Shown: positions 35,086 to 44,310, counted from the first letter of the stretch. The stretch is DNA of 64,000 nucleotides from Actinomycetota bacterium (GCA_003134555.1 PLBO01000121.1:1-64000); one strand, 5' to 3'. Program-made: numbers and translations. The notes: a model not told the origin generated them from the sequence alone.

Positions 35086-36301
35086 GGAGCCAGGCGAGGA
35101 ACAGGTCGAGACCCGCGATCGCGTGCAGCGTGCGGACCGAGTTGAACACTTCGAACGCGTGGTGCGCGCCCCGCAGCTCGACGTACACGACCGGCTCCCG
35201 ACTCGTGGCGCGGAGCGCGGCGACGAACGCCCGCGCCTGCTCGACCGGCGCGAGCGTGTCGAGGTCGCCGTGTACGACGAGGGCCGGCGGCGCGTCGGGC
35301 CGGACGCGGAAGAGCGGCGACGCGCTCCGGAACACGTCGGGCGCCGCCGCGAGCTTCCGCTTCACGACCCGGCGTTCGAGGAGGTCGCGCAGGCCGTCGT
35401 TGCGCGCCACGGTCCCCGTCCAGTCGAAGACGCCATAGAAAGGGATCATCGCCCGGACCGACGTGTCGACGTCCTCGAACCCGGGCTGGAACTCCGGATC
35501 GTTCGCCGTCAGTCCCATGAGCGCAGTCAGATGACCGCCGGCGGAGCCACCGGTGACGACCACGAAGCCGGGATCGCCGCCGTATTGCGCGATGTTGGCG
35601 CGGATCCACGCCAGTGCGCGTTTGCAGTCGATCAGGTGGTCGGGCCAGGTCGCGCGCGGCGAGAGGCGATAGTTGATCGCGACGCAGATCCAGCCCCGCG
35701 ACGCGAGGTGGTACATCAGCGGCAGCCCTTGCTGATCCTTGCGGCCCACGACCCACGCGCCGCCGTGGATCTGCAGCAGCACGGGCGCGCCGGCCTCGAC
35801 GTCGTCGCGGCTATAGACGTCGAGGCGGTGGCGACGGTCGCCGTCGTCGACGTACTGCAGGTTGCTGATGCGCCGTACTCCGCGCCGCTCGAAACCGAAC
35901 GGTCGGAGCATGCGGCTCCATCTGATGCGACGACCCGCGAGTTCGGGTGTCGAGTCGAGGTCGGCGTCCCAATCGGGACCCAATGCTCCTTCCAACGCGG
36001 CGACGAACACCCGCTCGGTCTGAAGCGCGCCTTTGACGCTCGCCGCGAGCCCGAACGATGACGCGAGCGTGATTCCGAGCGCGACCCATCCGGGCCAGGC
36101 GTCCAGCGCGCCGAAGGCGATGAACACGACCGCCGCCGCTCCCTGCCACAGCATGTGGATCGGAGCGAGTTCCGTGGTGGTCCAGGCCGCGAAGAAACCG
36201 ACGACGGTCAGCCACGGCGGTCGATGCGGTGGCCGGAACGAGACGAACGTCCACAGTCCGCCCCAGACGGCGACCGCGAGGAAAGTCCAGGACAGGACCA
36301 C
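34958..36301 (-). CDS. Membrane-anchored alpha/beta-hydrolase esterase (HSL family)
   Basis: 447 residues. The N-terminal 90 or so residues contain three hydrophobic stretches. The hydrolase domain has LLQIHGGAWVVG (oxyanion HGG), GGSAGGHL (nucleophile Ser), and a late HGDLDTLAPVEQ Asp and GAHHAFE His. It resembles lipid or steryl esterases of actinobacteria. The last 40 or so residues are polar, lie beyond the expected domain end and run antisense to the channel-like gene; the natural stop may have been lost. It is divergent from the wax-ester synthase, separated by a repeat-bearing region. Confidence 0.8.
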   Translation of the reverse strand: MVLSWTFLAVAVWGGLWTFVSFRPPHRPPWLTVVGFFAAWTTTELAPIHMLWQGAAAVVFIAFGALDAWPGWVALGITLASSFGLAASVKGALQTERVFVAALEGALGPDWDADLDSTPELAGRRIRWSRMLRPFGFERRGVRRISNLQYVDDGDRRHRLDVYSRDDVEAGAPVLLQIHGGAWVVGRKDQQGLPLMYHLASRGWICVAINYRLSPRATWPDHLIDCKRALAWIRANIAQYGGDPGFVVVTGGSAGGHLTALMGLTANDPEFQPGFEDVDTSVRAMIPFYGVFDWTGTVARNDGLRDLLERRVVKRKLAAAPDVFRSASPLFRVRPDAPPALVVHGDLDTLAPVEQARAFVAALRATSREPVVYVELRGAHHAFEVFNSVRTLHAIAGLDLFLAWLLNAARDATSRRDAGPTCSAEGARSESDRIPTARTEPSRNPPT

Positions 36302-36336
36302 GTCTCAGTGTCGCGCGTCGGGAATGAGGTCCTTCC

Positions 36337-36390
36337 ACCCTGGGTACACAAACTGGCAACCCTGGGTACGCGACCGGGGACCCTCGGTAC
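36337..36390. repeat. Three tandem ACCCTGGGTAC operator-like repeats
   Basis: Copies lie at 36337-36347 and 36359-36369 (both ACCCTGGGTAC) and 36380-36390 (ACCCTCGGTAC). Spacings are 22 and 21 bp, about two helical turns, so all three face one side of the DNA. The core ACCC-T-GGGT is itself palindromic. The array lies in the 128-bp divergent gap between the esterase and the wax-ester synthase, just upstream of a possible -10 (CACAAT, 36402-36407). Confidence 0.65.
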
Positions 36391-36429
36391 AGGCGCGCGC
36401 TCACAATGCGGGTGTCGGAAAGGTGAAGC

Positions 36430-37827
36430 ATGCAGCGCCTCACGGGCCTCGACGCGGCATTCCTCGCTCTGGAGACGCCATCCGCGCACATGCACGTGCT
36501 CGGCGTCGCGATCGTCGATCCGACGACCGGTCCGCCGGGGCCGTTCCACGAGCGGGTGCACGAGTTGCTCGAGGCGCGGCTACATCTCGTGCAACCGCTG
36601 CGGCGCCGTCTCGTCGAAGTTCCATTCCGCTTGCACATCCCCGTTTGGATCGAGGATCCGAACTTCGACCTCGACTACCACCTGCACCGCGCCGCGCTCC
36701 CCGCACCGGGTGGTCCCGCCGAGCTCGCGGCGTTCGTCGGCGACATCGCCGGGCGTCCCCTCGATCGTGATCACCCGTTGTGGGAGGCGTACGTCGTCGA
36801 GGGACTCGAGCACGGCCATCAGGCCTTCGTCACGAAGGTGCACCACTCGCTGATCGACGGCGCGGCGGGTGTGGAGATGATCGCCGCTCTCTTTGATCTG
36901 GAGTCCGACGCTCCGCTCCAGCCGTCCGAGCCGTCGGAGGAGTGGCGACCGGAGATGATGCCGAGTGAGATCGAGATGCTCGGACGCGCGGTCGTCGCGA
37001 TCGCGCAGCGACCTGCGAAGGCGGTGCGCGCGGTGTCGAATCTGCTTCCCGGCGTCGTCCGTTTCGCGCGCCGGGCCCGGAACGAAGCGTTGGAGGTCGC
37101 GCTCCCGCTGACTGCTCCGCGGCTGTCGATGAACCGCACGATCACGCCCGCGCGGATTGTTGCGTTCTCATCGGTGTCGTTGGCCGACGTGAAGGCGGTG
37201 AAGAGCGCGTTGGACGTGAGCTTCAACGATGTGGTCCTCGCCGCGACGACGGGCACCTTGCGTCGGTACCTCGACCGGCGAGGCGAGCTGCCGGAACGTC
37301 CGCTCGTCGCGTCGATTCCAACGTCGGTGCGAGTCGACGGCGACCCGCGTTTCGGCAACCGCGTGTCGTCGATGTTCGCGGCGCTGCCCGTCGAGATCGA
37401 CGACCCGATCGAGCGCGTCCGTGCGATCGCGCGATCGATGAGCGGCGCCAAGAACCTCCACGAGGAGGTGGGCGGCTCGACCCTCCAGGACTGGGCCGAG
37501 GTCGCGGCGCCCGCACTGTTCTCGCGCGCCATGCGTTTCTACAGTCGACTGCGGGTTGGCGAGCGACTCCGGCCCGTGATCAACCTCGTCATGTCGAACG
37601 TGCCCGGACCGCCCTGGCCGCTTTATCTGGCGGGCGCGCGGCTCGTGGCGATGTACCCGCTCGGACCGATCTTCGACGACTGCGGGCTCAACGTCACCGT
37701 GATCTCGTATCTCGACCACGTCGACTTCGGCTTCCTCGCGTCGCGCGAGCTGATGCCCGACGTCGACGACCTGGCCGCCGGGGTTCCCCAGGCGCTCGCC
37801 GAGCTCACGAAGGCGACCGGCGTCTGA
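36430..37827 (+). CDS. Wax-ester synthase/diacylglycerol acyltransferase (WS/DGAT)
   Basis: 465 residues. The catalytic HHxxxDG motif is KVHHSLIDG (His138, His139, Asp143). The start MQRLTGLDAAFLALETPSAHMHV, PLWEAYVVEGL and the C-terminal NVPGPPWPLYLAGARL are typical. The enzyme joins acyl-CoA to diacylglycerol or fatty alcohol to make storage lipid. ATG 36430 follows a modest ribosome site (gaaagg). The esterase divergent from it could mobilise such lipids; the shared control region supports that, by inference. Confidence 0.92.
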   Translation: MQRLTGLDAAFLALETPSAHMHVLGVAIVDPTTGPPGPFHERVHELLEARLHLVQPLRRRLVEVPFRLHIPVWIEDPNFDLDYHLHRAALPAPGGPAELAAFVGDIAGRPLDRDHPLWEAYVVEGLEHGHQAFVTKVHHSLIDGAAGVEMIAALFDLESDAPLQPSEPSEEWRPEMMPSEIEMLGRAVVAIAQRPAKAVRAVSNLLPGVVRFARRARNEALEVALPLTAPRLSMNRTITPARIVAFSSVSLADVKAVKSALDVSFNDVVLAATTGTLRRYLDRRGELPERPLVASIPTSVRVDGDPRFGNRVSSMFAALPVEIDDPIERVRAIARSMSGAKNLHEEVGGSTLQDWAEVAAPALFSRAMRFYSRLRVGERLRPVINLVMSNVPGPPWPLYLAGARLVAMYPLGPIFDDCGLNVTVISYLDHVDFGFLASRELMPDVDDLAAGVPQALAELTKATGV

Positions 37828-37831
37828 CGCA

Positions 37832-38632
37832 CTAGAGGTCGTCGAAGAGCCACTTCTCTCGGATGCCCGGCGCGTCGCGCCGGATGAACCACTCCTGGCC
37901 GAAGGCCTGGCGAAAGGCCTCGATCGGCATCGCCAGGAAGAACGAGTCGGCCGGGATCTGGCTGGCGTGGGCAACCATCGCCTCGCGTTTGCGATCGACG
38001 TAGTCGCCGACATCGACGGTCGTGGTGATGATCGCCTCGGGCGAACCGAAGTCGTCCATCTCCGCGGCATCGGGTGCGTCGGGGGTGTCGGGCATCTCCT
38101 CAGCGCGCCGTTTCATGAGGCTCTGGATGTAGTCGCGGTTCATCGTCGACTCGTAGACGCGCTTCGTGCCTGCGAGTTCCGCCGCGCGCACGCCGACCCG
38201 ATGTACTTGCACATGGTCGGGATGTCCGTAGCCGCCGTGATCGTCGTACACGGTGAGCACGTCGGCGCGCTCTTCCCGCAGAACCTCGGCGAGCCGGGTC
38301 GCGGCTGCTTCGACGTCGGCGCGCGCAAACGCTCCGTCGTCGGCGTTCGTGGACTCGCCCGCCATCCCCGAGTCGCGGTAGCCGAGGAATTCGACCCGGT
38401 CGACGCCCAGAACCTTGGCCGCGGCATGCAGTTCGGCGACGCGGCGCTCCGTGAGCGACTCGCCCGGGCCCAGCGCTTCCGGCGCGTATTCGCCCAACTC
38501 GCCGCGGGTCGCGAGCACCAGGACGACCCGATGCCCCTCTGCCTTGGCGCGCGCCATCGTGCCCGCGGTCGCGATCGCCTCGTCGTCGGGGTGAGCATGG
38601 AAGGTCACGAGCGTGTAGCTCAATGCGATCAC
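37832..38632 (-). CDS. PIG-L/LmbE-family deacetylase (MshB/Mca-like)
   Basis: 266 residues. The zinc site is FHAHPDDEAI near the N-terminus and GGYGHPDHVQVHRVG in the middle. Other blocks (ATRGELGEY, GVDRVEFLGYRDSGM) resemble mycothiol S-conjugate amidase or MshB more than the PIG-L protein at 21233. Mca cleaves mycothiol conjugates for detoxification. Starts at GTG 38632 or TTG 38623 are possible. It converges on the wax-ester synthase with a 4-bp gap. Confidence 0.85.
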   Translation of the reverse strand: MIALSYTLVTFHAHPDDEAIATAGTMARAKAEGHRVVLVLATRGELGEYAPEALGPGESLTERRVAELHAAAKVLGVDRVEFLGYRDSGMAGESTNADDGAFARADVEAAATRLAEVLREERADVLTVYDDHGGYGHPDHVQVHRVGVRAAELAGTKRVYESTMNRDYIQSLMKRRAEEMPDTPDAPDAAEMDDFGSPEAIITTTVDVGDYVDRKREAMVAHASQIPADSFFLAMPIEAFRQAFGQEWFIRRDAPGIREKWLFDDL

Positions 38633-38682
38633 CTCACGTACGAGTGGGATGGGCGACGGGGATAGTTGTCATTCGTGGTGTA

Positions 38683-38696
38683 TGACGTTAGCGTCA
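38683..38696. promoter_or_regulatory. TGAC-N6-GTCA palindrome upstream of ABC importer
   Basis: TGACGTTAGCGTCA is a perfect TGACG/CGTCA inverted repeat, 41 bp before the binding-protein ATG. It belongs to the same set as the sites at 44374, 44437 and 61301, with a shared right flank (GTCAG...TTCG or similar). Confidence 0.65.
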
Positions 38697-38736
38697 GTCT
38701 TTCGCCGACGAGGTAGACGTACACCCCGGGGGACTC

Positions 38737-40095
38737 ATGCAGACTCGCACCAAGGCAGCTGGTTTGACGGCGCTGTGTGTCGCCATCGTGGTCGTGGCGA
38801 GTGCCTGTGGCAACTCCGGATCGACGAGCAAGACGTCGTCGACGATCGCCAAGGGTGGGTCGACGCCGTCGGTCAGCATCGACCCGAACAGCTTCAAGCA
38901 GCACCTGCCGGTCACGGCGCCCGGCGTCACCGATACCGAAATCCGGGTCGCGGCCGTCGTGACCAAGACCAACCCCGCGACGGGCGGCGACTACTCGGTC
39001 CTCGCCGACGGCATCAATGCGTACTTCAAGATGATGAACGACGGCGGGGGACTGTACGGCCGTCAGCTCAAGCTCACGAGTGTCCGCGACGACCAGCTTG
39101 GGCAGAACGCGCAGGCGGTGCAGGCGAGCCTCTCCAGCGACAAGGCGTTCGCGACCTTCATCGCGACGATCCTGTTCACCGGGTCCAAGGCGTTGGCTCG
39201 CGCGAACCAGCCGACGTTCATCTGGAACATCAACCCGGAGTTCACCGGCAACAACAACATGTTCGCCGACAAGGGCGCGCTGTGTTTCAAGTGCCCGGGC
39301 CACATCCTGCCCTGGATCGCCAAGCAGCTCGGGGCCACCAAGGTCGGAATCATCGCCTACGGCGTCTCGGCCGAATCGACTGACTGCGCCGACGGCATCC
39401 GAGCATCGTTCGCGAAGTACCCCACCGCGACGATCGCGTACGAGGACAAGTCGCTTCCGTTCGCGGCGGGACTCGCCGCTCAGGTCACCGCGATGAAGAA
39501 CGCCGGCGTTCAGCTCGTCGGCACATGTATCGACGGGAACGAGTCCTTCACGCTGGGCAAGGAGATGAAGCGCCAGGGCATGACCGCGGTCCAGGAGCTT
39601 CCCAACGGGTACGACCCCAACTTCATTGCCAAGAACGCCGACGTCTTCGAGAACGGGATCGTGAGTCCCCAGTTCGTGGCCTTCGAGCAGCAGCCGCGGA
39701 TTCCCGAGATCCAGAAGCTCTTCGAGTGGGCGCAGAAGATCGGGAAGCCGGTCGGGGAGGTCACCGCGGCCGGATGGGTTCTCGCCGACGAATTCGTCAC
39801 CGGATTGAAGATGGCGGGCCCGAGCTTCTCGCAGCAGAAGGTGATCGACGCGCTCAACACGCTCACCTCGTACACCGACAACGGGTTCATCCAACCGATC
39901 GACTGGACGAAGCAACACCAGAACCCGCTCGGCCACCCCGAACTTCAGTCCAAGCTGGACTGCGGGAACTTCGTGAAGGTCACGGCCGGGAAGTTCGTGC
40001 CGGTGTACGCCGAGCCCGACAAGCCGTGGGTGTGCTTCAACCGCACCGATCTGACCGTCGACACACCGCAGCACCTGAGCTTCGTGACCCCGTAG
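38737..40095 (+). CDS. ABC transporter substrate-binding lipoprotein, branched-chain amino acid (LivJ) type
   Basis: 452 residues. The signal peptide ends in a lipobox (VVVASAC), so it is membrane-anchored on the outside. It has the periplasmic-binding type 1 fold: TDTEIRVAAVVTKTNPATGG, DGGGLYGRQLKL, a hinge in VGIIAYGVS, and AGWVLADEFV. Actinobacteria have many copies of this family for amino acids, amides, aromatics and urea, so the ligand cannot be called. It heads an operon with the permease and both ATPases; gggggactc before ATG 38737 is the ribosome site. Confidence 0.88.
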   Translation: MQTRTKAAGLTALCVAIVVVASACGNSGSTSKTSSTIAKGGSTPSVSIDPNSFKQHLPVTAPGVTDTEIRVAAVVTKTNPATGGDYSVLADGINAYFKMMNDGGGLYGRQLKLTSVRDDQLGQNAQAVQASLSSDKAFATFIATILFTGSKALARANQPTFIWNINPEFTGNNNMFADKGALCFKCPGHILPWIAKQLGATKVGIIAYGVSAESTDCADGIRASFAKYPTATIAYEDKSLPFAAGLAAQVTAMKNAGVQLVGTCIDGNESFTLGKEMKRQGMTAVQELPNGYDPNFIAKNADVFENGIVSPQFVAFEQQPRIPEIQKLFEWAQKIGKPVGEVTAAGWVLADEFVTGLKMAGPSFSQQKVIDALNTLTSYTDNGFIQPIDWTKQHQNPLGHPELQSKLDCGNFVKVTAGKFVPVYAEPDKPWVCFNRTDLTVDTPQHLSFVTP

Positions 40096-40146
40096 CGCCG
40101 CCGGCTATGCGCAACCGGCCACCATCGACGCTGGAGCATTGAACCC

Positions 40147-42216
40147 GTGGAGGAGCTGATCAGCCGGATCGTCGTGGGGATGAGCTACGGCAGCGTTTAC
40201 GCGCTGCTCGCCGTCGGGCTCGTACTGACCTACAAGACATCCGGAGTCTTCAACCTCGCGTACGGCGCCCAGGCGTTCGTCTCGGGTGCGATCTACTACG
40301 ACCTGCGCGTTCGACACGACCTGCCGATCCCAGTGGCGTTGTTGGTCGCGGTGTTCATCGTGGCACCACTGCTCGGGCTCGTGCTCGATCGCGGCCTGTT
40401 TCGCTATCTGCGCAACGCAACCGCGATCGCCAAGCTCGTCACCTCCCTGGCTCTGCTCGTGGCGATCCCCCAGATCCTGAAGCTGTGGTTCGGTCAGAAC
40501 CCGGCCGCCGGGACTCAGGGCATCGTCCCGCGGGGCGATACGTCGTACAACCCCTTCGGTGACGTCTTCGTCAGCCGCAACGACCTCGCCACGATTCTCG
40601 TGACGCTCCTCGTGGTGATCGCGCTGACGGTGCTGTTCCGTTACTCCGCGCTCGGGCTCCAGATGCGCGCGGTAGTCGAGAGCGCGCGCCTCACGGAGCT
40701 GGCCGGCATCAACGCCGATCGCGTCAGCACGGCGTCGTGGGTGTTGTGCAGTTTCCTTGCCGGTCTCGCGGGTGTGCTGCTCGCGCCGCTGTTCGCGGCC
40801 GTCTCCGACCTCAACTACACGACGCTCGTCGTCGTGGCGATCTCGGCCGCGGCTGTCGCTTCGTTGTCGAGCATTCCGATCGCGCTAGCCGGCGGCCTCG
40901 GGCTGGGGGTCCTGCAGCAGATCCTCGACCGCTACCTCCCGACCGGCAGCGTTCTCGCCAGCAACATTCGCCCGGCGCTCCCGTTCATTGCGCTTTTTCT
41001 CGTGTTGATCTTCTCGCCCGCCCTGCGGGGCCGGCGCGAACTGGCCGATCCACTGGCCGGGGTCGACCCTCCGCCGCCCGCGCTCGCGTCGACGGTGCGC
41101 AGTGCCGCGCTCACCAACGCGACCCGCATCTTCGGGGTGGTTGTCGGTCTCTTGGCCGCGTATTACATCTTCTTTCACGCGAGCGGACAATGGCTCGACA
41201 TCGCGATTCGCGCCACGATCCTGTCCGTCATCTTCCTGTCGATCACAGTGATCACCGGCATGGCGGGGCAGATCTCGCTGTGTCAGGCGACGTTCGCCGG
41301 CATCGGCGGATGCGCGACCGCGCAGCTCGCGACCCGGTTCGGCATGTCGGTGCTCGTCGCGATGTTGATTGCGGCGGCGTTGAGCGCGCTGATCGGCGCG
41401 CTGCTCGCCGTTCCCGCCTTGCGCCTGGGTGGCATCTTCCTCTCCCTCGCGACGTTCGCGTTCGCGCTGTTCTTCGACAACGTGATGGCAAGGTTCGACT
41501 GGGTCGGCGGCGGCGTCGTGCCCGAGGACGCGCCTCGGCCGACGATCGGCTTCATCAATTTCGACCAGAGCGACAAGGCATTTCTAGTCTTGTGCCTCCT
41601 CATCCTGCTCGTCGTCGCGGTGTTGGTGCTTGCAGTCCGGAGCGGCACGACCGGCCGGTACCTCGACGCGCTGCGCGGGAGCGAGACGGCCGCGGCTTCG
41701 ATCGGCATCAATGCCGCGCGCGCGCGGATCACGTCGTTCGCGCTCGCCGCCGCCATTGCCGGCGTCGGCGGCGCCATGCTCACGATTTACGAGCGGGCCG
41801 CGAATTACGATCCGAACTTCGTGTACTTCCAGGGTCTCATCTGGGTCGTGCTCGTCGTCTCGCTCGGATCGCGCAGCGTCGAAGGAGCGATCCAGGCCGC
41901 GGCCGGCCTCTTCGTTTTCCAGGCGGTGATCCTCAACCAGGTGGTGCCGTGGCTCGCCGACCACGTGCAGCCCTGGTACCACATGGGTCAGCCGCCGCAG
42001 ACGCTCGCGATCATCTTGTTGAGTCTCGGCGCGTTCACCTACGCCAAGCATCCCGAGGGCATTCTCGAGTTCAACAAACGCAAGTCGCTCGAAGCCATTC
42101 AGCGCCTCATCGACCGGCGGTCGTCCAAGGGTGGAGCAACGAGTGCGGGAGGCGGCACGCTCGACGGGAGCGAGACGGTCGGTCTCCCGGCCGCCGCCGG
42201 AGGCCCGGCATCGTGA
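40147..42216 (+). CDS. Fused LivH-LivM-type ABC permease
   Basis: 689 residues. The first half (about 1-300) is LivH-like (GMSYGSVYALLAVGLVLTYK, AGINADRVS). A linker rich in Pro and Ala follows, and then a LivM-like half (about 330-640; GMAGQISLCQATFAGIGGCA, RLGGIFLSLATFAFAL, GINAARARITSFALAAAIAGVGG). The two permeases are normally separate proteins. The tail is Gly/Ala/Ser-rich. GTG 40147 follows the binding-protein gene by 51 bp. Its stop overlaps livG (GTGA). Confidence 0.88.
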   Translation: MEELISRIVVGMSYGSVYALLAVGLVLTYKTSGVFNLAYGAQAFVSGAIYYDLRVRHDLPIPVALLVAVFIVAPLLGLVLDRGLFRYLRNATAIAKLVTSLALLVAIPQILKLWFGQNPAAGTQGIVPRGDTSYNPFGDVFVSRNDLATILVTLLVVIALTVLFRYSALGLQMRAVVESARLTELAGINADRVSTASWVLCSFLAGLAGVLLAPLFAAVSDLNYTTLVVVAISAAAVASLSSIPIALAGGLGLGVLQQILDRYLPTGSVLASNIRPALPFIALFLVLIFSPALRGRRELADPLAGVDPPPPALASTVRSAALTNATRIFGVVVGLLAAYYIFFHASGQWLDIAIRATILSVIFLSITVITGMAGQISLCQATFAGIGGCATAQLATRFGMSVLVAMLIAAALSALIGALLAVPALRLGGIFLSLATFAFALFFDNVMARFDWVGGGVVPEDAPRPTIGFINFDQSDKAFLVLCLLILLVVAVLVLAVRSGTTGRYLDALRGSETAAASIGINAARARITSFALAAAIAGVGGAMLTIYERAANYDPNFVYFQGLIWVVLVVSLGSRSVEGAIQAAAGLFVFQAVILNQVVPWLADHVQPWYHMGQPPQTLAIILLSLGAFTYAKHPEGILEFNKRKSLEAIQRLIDRRSSKGGATSAGGGTLDGSETVGLPAAAGGPAS

Positions 42217-42974
42217 GCGGGCTCCTTTCCGCGCAGAGCGTGACGAAGAAGTTCGCGGGCATCACCGCGCTCGACAGCGTCAGTCTCGATGTCGGCGACG
42301 GCGAGGTCGTCGGGCTCATCGGGCCCAACGGAGCAGGAAAGACGACGTTCTTCAACTGCCTGCTCGGTCTGTTGAAGCTCGATGGGGGATCGGTCACGTT
42401 CGACGGACGTGACCTCGCCGGCGTTCCGACCCACAAGCGGGCGCGCCTCGGCATCGGGCGCACGTTCCAACGCATCGAGCTCTTCAGCGGTATGTCGCCC
42501 CGCGATCATTTCCTGGTCGCGGAGCGCGTGCGGAACGGGCGCGGCGCGCTGTGGAAGGACTTGCTCTTCTTGGGCCGGCCGTCGTCCGACGAGAACGCGC
42601 GCGCCGACGCGATGCTCGAGCTGCTTGGTTTGCAACCGGCCGCCGACCGGCCCATCGAATCCCTAAGTCTCGGCGTCGGCCGGCTCGTCGAGATAGGACG
42701 GGCGCTCATGACCGAGCCGAAGCTGGTGTTGCTCGACGAGCCGTCCTCGGGTCTCGACCGGCACGAGACCGAGGTGCTGACGGAGCAACTTCGGACCGTG
42801 CAACGAGAGCGGGGATTCGCCGTCTTGCTGGTCGAGCACGACGTCGAGTTCGTACGCAGCTTGGTCGAGCGGGTCTTCGTTCTCGACTTCGGTACCTTGA
42901 TCGCGTCGGGAACGACGGCTGAGGTGTTTGCCGACAGCGCGGTCCGAAAGGCTTACCTCGGGGACATGGTCTGA
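42213..42974 (+). CDS. livG: ABC transporter ATPase, LivG type
   Basis: 253 residues. Walker A is GPNGAGKTT and Walker B is LVLLDEPSSGLD, followed by the H-loop LVEHDVEFV. The ABC signature reads LSLGVGRLVEIGRAL instead of the usual LSxGQQR type, a modest deviation. LivG family insertions are visible (GRTFQRIELFSGMSPRDH). It hydrolyses ATP with LivF to drive uptake. The start overlaps the permease stop and its own stop overlaps the livF ATG (TGATG). Confidence 0.9.
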   Translation: MSGLLSAQSVTKKFAGITALDSVSLDVGDGEVVGLIGPNGAGKTTFFNCLLGLLKLDGGSVTFDGRDLAGVPTHKRARLGIGRTFQRIELFSGMSPRDHFLVAERVRNGRGALWKDLLFLGRPSSDENARADAMLELLGLQPAADRPIESLSLGVGRLVEIGRALMTEPKLVLLDEPSSGLDRHETEVLTEQLRTVQRERGFAVLLVEHDVEFVRSLVERVFVLDFGTLIASGTTAEVFADSAVRKAYLGDMV

Positions 42975-43720
42975 TGGCCGCGGTTCCCGAGGCCGAGACC
43001 GTCCCGATCCTCGAGCTGCGCGCGGTCGACGCCGCGTACGGGCCGTTTCGAGCGATCTTCGGTGTGTCGTTCGCGTTGGAGCCCGGGCGCGTTCTCGCGT
43101 TGCTCGGCTCGAATGGCGCGGGGAAGACCACCATCGCCCGGGTGTGCTCGGGGCTGATCGTGCCGACCTCGGGCAAGGTCATGTTCGCGGGCCGCGACGT
43201 CACCGGCCAGCCGGCATACCGTTACGCACGACTCGGCATCGTGCATGCGCCCGAAGGTCGTTCGGTGTTCGCGTCGCTCAGCGTCGAGGAGAACCTCGAT
43301 CTGACGTTCCGCCGGAGTCGCGGACGTGCGGGTGTCCGCGGCGCGCTCGACCAGGCCTTCACGCTCTTCCCCCGCCTCGGCGAGCGTCGCCGTCAGAGTG
43401 CGGGCACGTTGTCCGGCGGTGAGCAGCGCATGCTTTCACTGGCACGCGTTCTGGTGGAACAACCCCGGCTGCTCATTGCCGACGAGTTGTCGCTCGGTCT
43501 CGCACCGATCATCGTCGACGAGGTCTACCGCACGCTGGAACGCATTCGTGACGCAGGTACCACCTTGCTGCTCGTCGAGCAGCACGTGCACCACGCGCTC
43601 GCGATTGCCGACGACGCGATCGTGCTCGTGAAGGGCGAGGTCGCGTACTCGGGGCCGGTGTCGGAGCTCGGTGACCTGCAGGCACGCGTTCTCGGCGGCA
43701 ACGCCGGCGCTGACAGCTAA
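42974..43720 (+). CDS. livF: ABC transporter ATPase, LivF type
   Basis: 248 residues. Walker A GSNGAGKTT, signature TLSGGEQRMLSLARVL, Walker B LLIADELSLGLAP and H-loop LVEQHVHHAL are all intact. The GLAP extension is typical of LivF. It is the last gene of the importer operon; its TAA (43718-43720) overlaps the stop of the convergent tetR gene, so the two stop codons share four bases (CTAA). Confidence 0.92.
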   Translation: MAAVPEAETVPILELRAVDAAYGPFRAIFGVSFALEPGRVLALLGSNGAGKTTIARVCSGLIVPTSGKVMFAGRDVTGQPAYRYARLGIVHAPEGRSVFASLSVEENLDLTFRRSRGRAGVRGALDQAFTLFPRLGERRRQSAGTLSGGEQRMLSLARVLVEQPRLLIADELSLGLAPIIVDEVYRTLERIRDAGTTLLLVEQHVHHALAIADDAIVLVKGEVAYSGPVSELGDLQARVLGGNAGADS

Positions 43721-44310
43721 CCGCCGAAAAGCGACGCGTGCGCGACACGCGCAAGAGTCTCGGCGATCGCGTCGGGCTCGACACGCACTTGATTCGTCAG
43801 CGCGTAATAGTTGAGCCGTTCGAACATCGCGACGAGCACGAGGCTCGCGATGGTCGGGTCGAGGTCGGGGGGCGCCACCTCGTCGACCCGGGTGACGATG
43901 ACGCTGGTGAACTGGGTCAGCATGTCGGTGCCGAGCCGGCCGAACTCGCTGCCGCCGATCTCGGCTTCGGTCCAGGCGCGGATGACCGGGCCGTGGCGCC
44001 GGTAGAGCTCGACGAACTGCCGGATCCATCGCTGCAGCCGGGCCCGGCCGGTCGCGCCGGCTCGGAGGGGTTCCATCTTCTCCGCGAGCGCCTGCATCTC
44101 CTGCGCGACCTCGGCCGCGAGGGCGCGGAACAGCTCCTCCTTGTTGGAGAAGTAGAGGTAGAAGGTGCCGTGGGAGGTCTGGGCGACCTTGACGACGTCG
44201 TCGACGCGGGTCGCGTGGTAGCCCTTCGAGGCGAGAACCGTCGCGCCCGCGTCGAGCAGGCGGCGTCGCGTATCCCGGCCGCGGGCGCGCAGCTCACGCG
44301 GTTCGCTCAT
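43717..44310 (-). CDS. TetR-family transcriptional repressor
   Basis: 197 residues from ATG 44310. The N-terminal helix-turn-helix is RRLLDAGATVLASKGYHATRVDDVVKVAQTS followed by HGTFYLYFSNKEELF (given in two pieces; residues about 15-60). The C-terminal ligand domain is helical (EIGGSEFGRLG, ASLVLVAMFERLNYYALT). The region upstream, shared with maoC, contains two TGAC-N6-GTCA-like sites, which predicts autoregulation. The importer operon and the acyl-CoA dehydrogenase carry the same site. Ligand probably an acyl-CoA, by inference from the genes. Confidence 0.88.
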   Translation of the reverse strand: MSEPRELRARGRDTRRRLLDAGATVLASKGYHATRVDDVVKVAQTSHGTFYLYFSNKEELFRALAAEVAQEMQALAEKMEPLRAGATGRARLQRWIRQFVELYRRHGPVIRAWTEAEIGGSEFGRLGTDMLTQFTSVIVTRVDEVAPPDLDPTIASLVLVAMFERLNYYALTNQVRVEPDAIAETLARVAHASLFGG

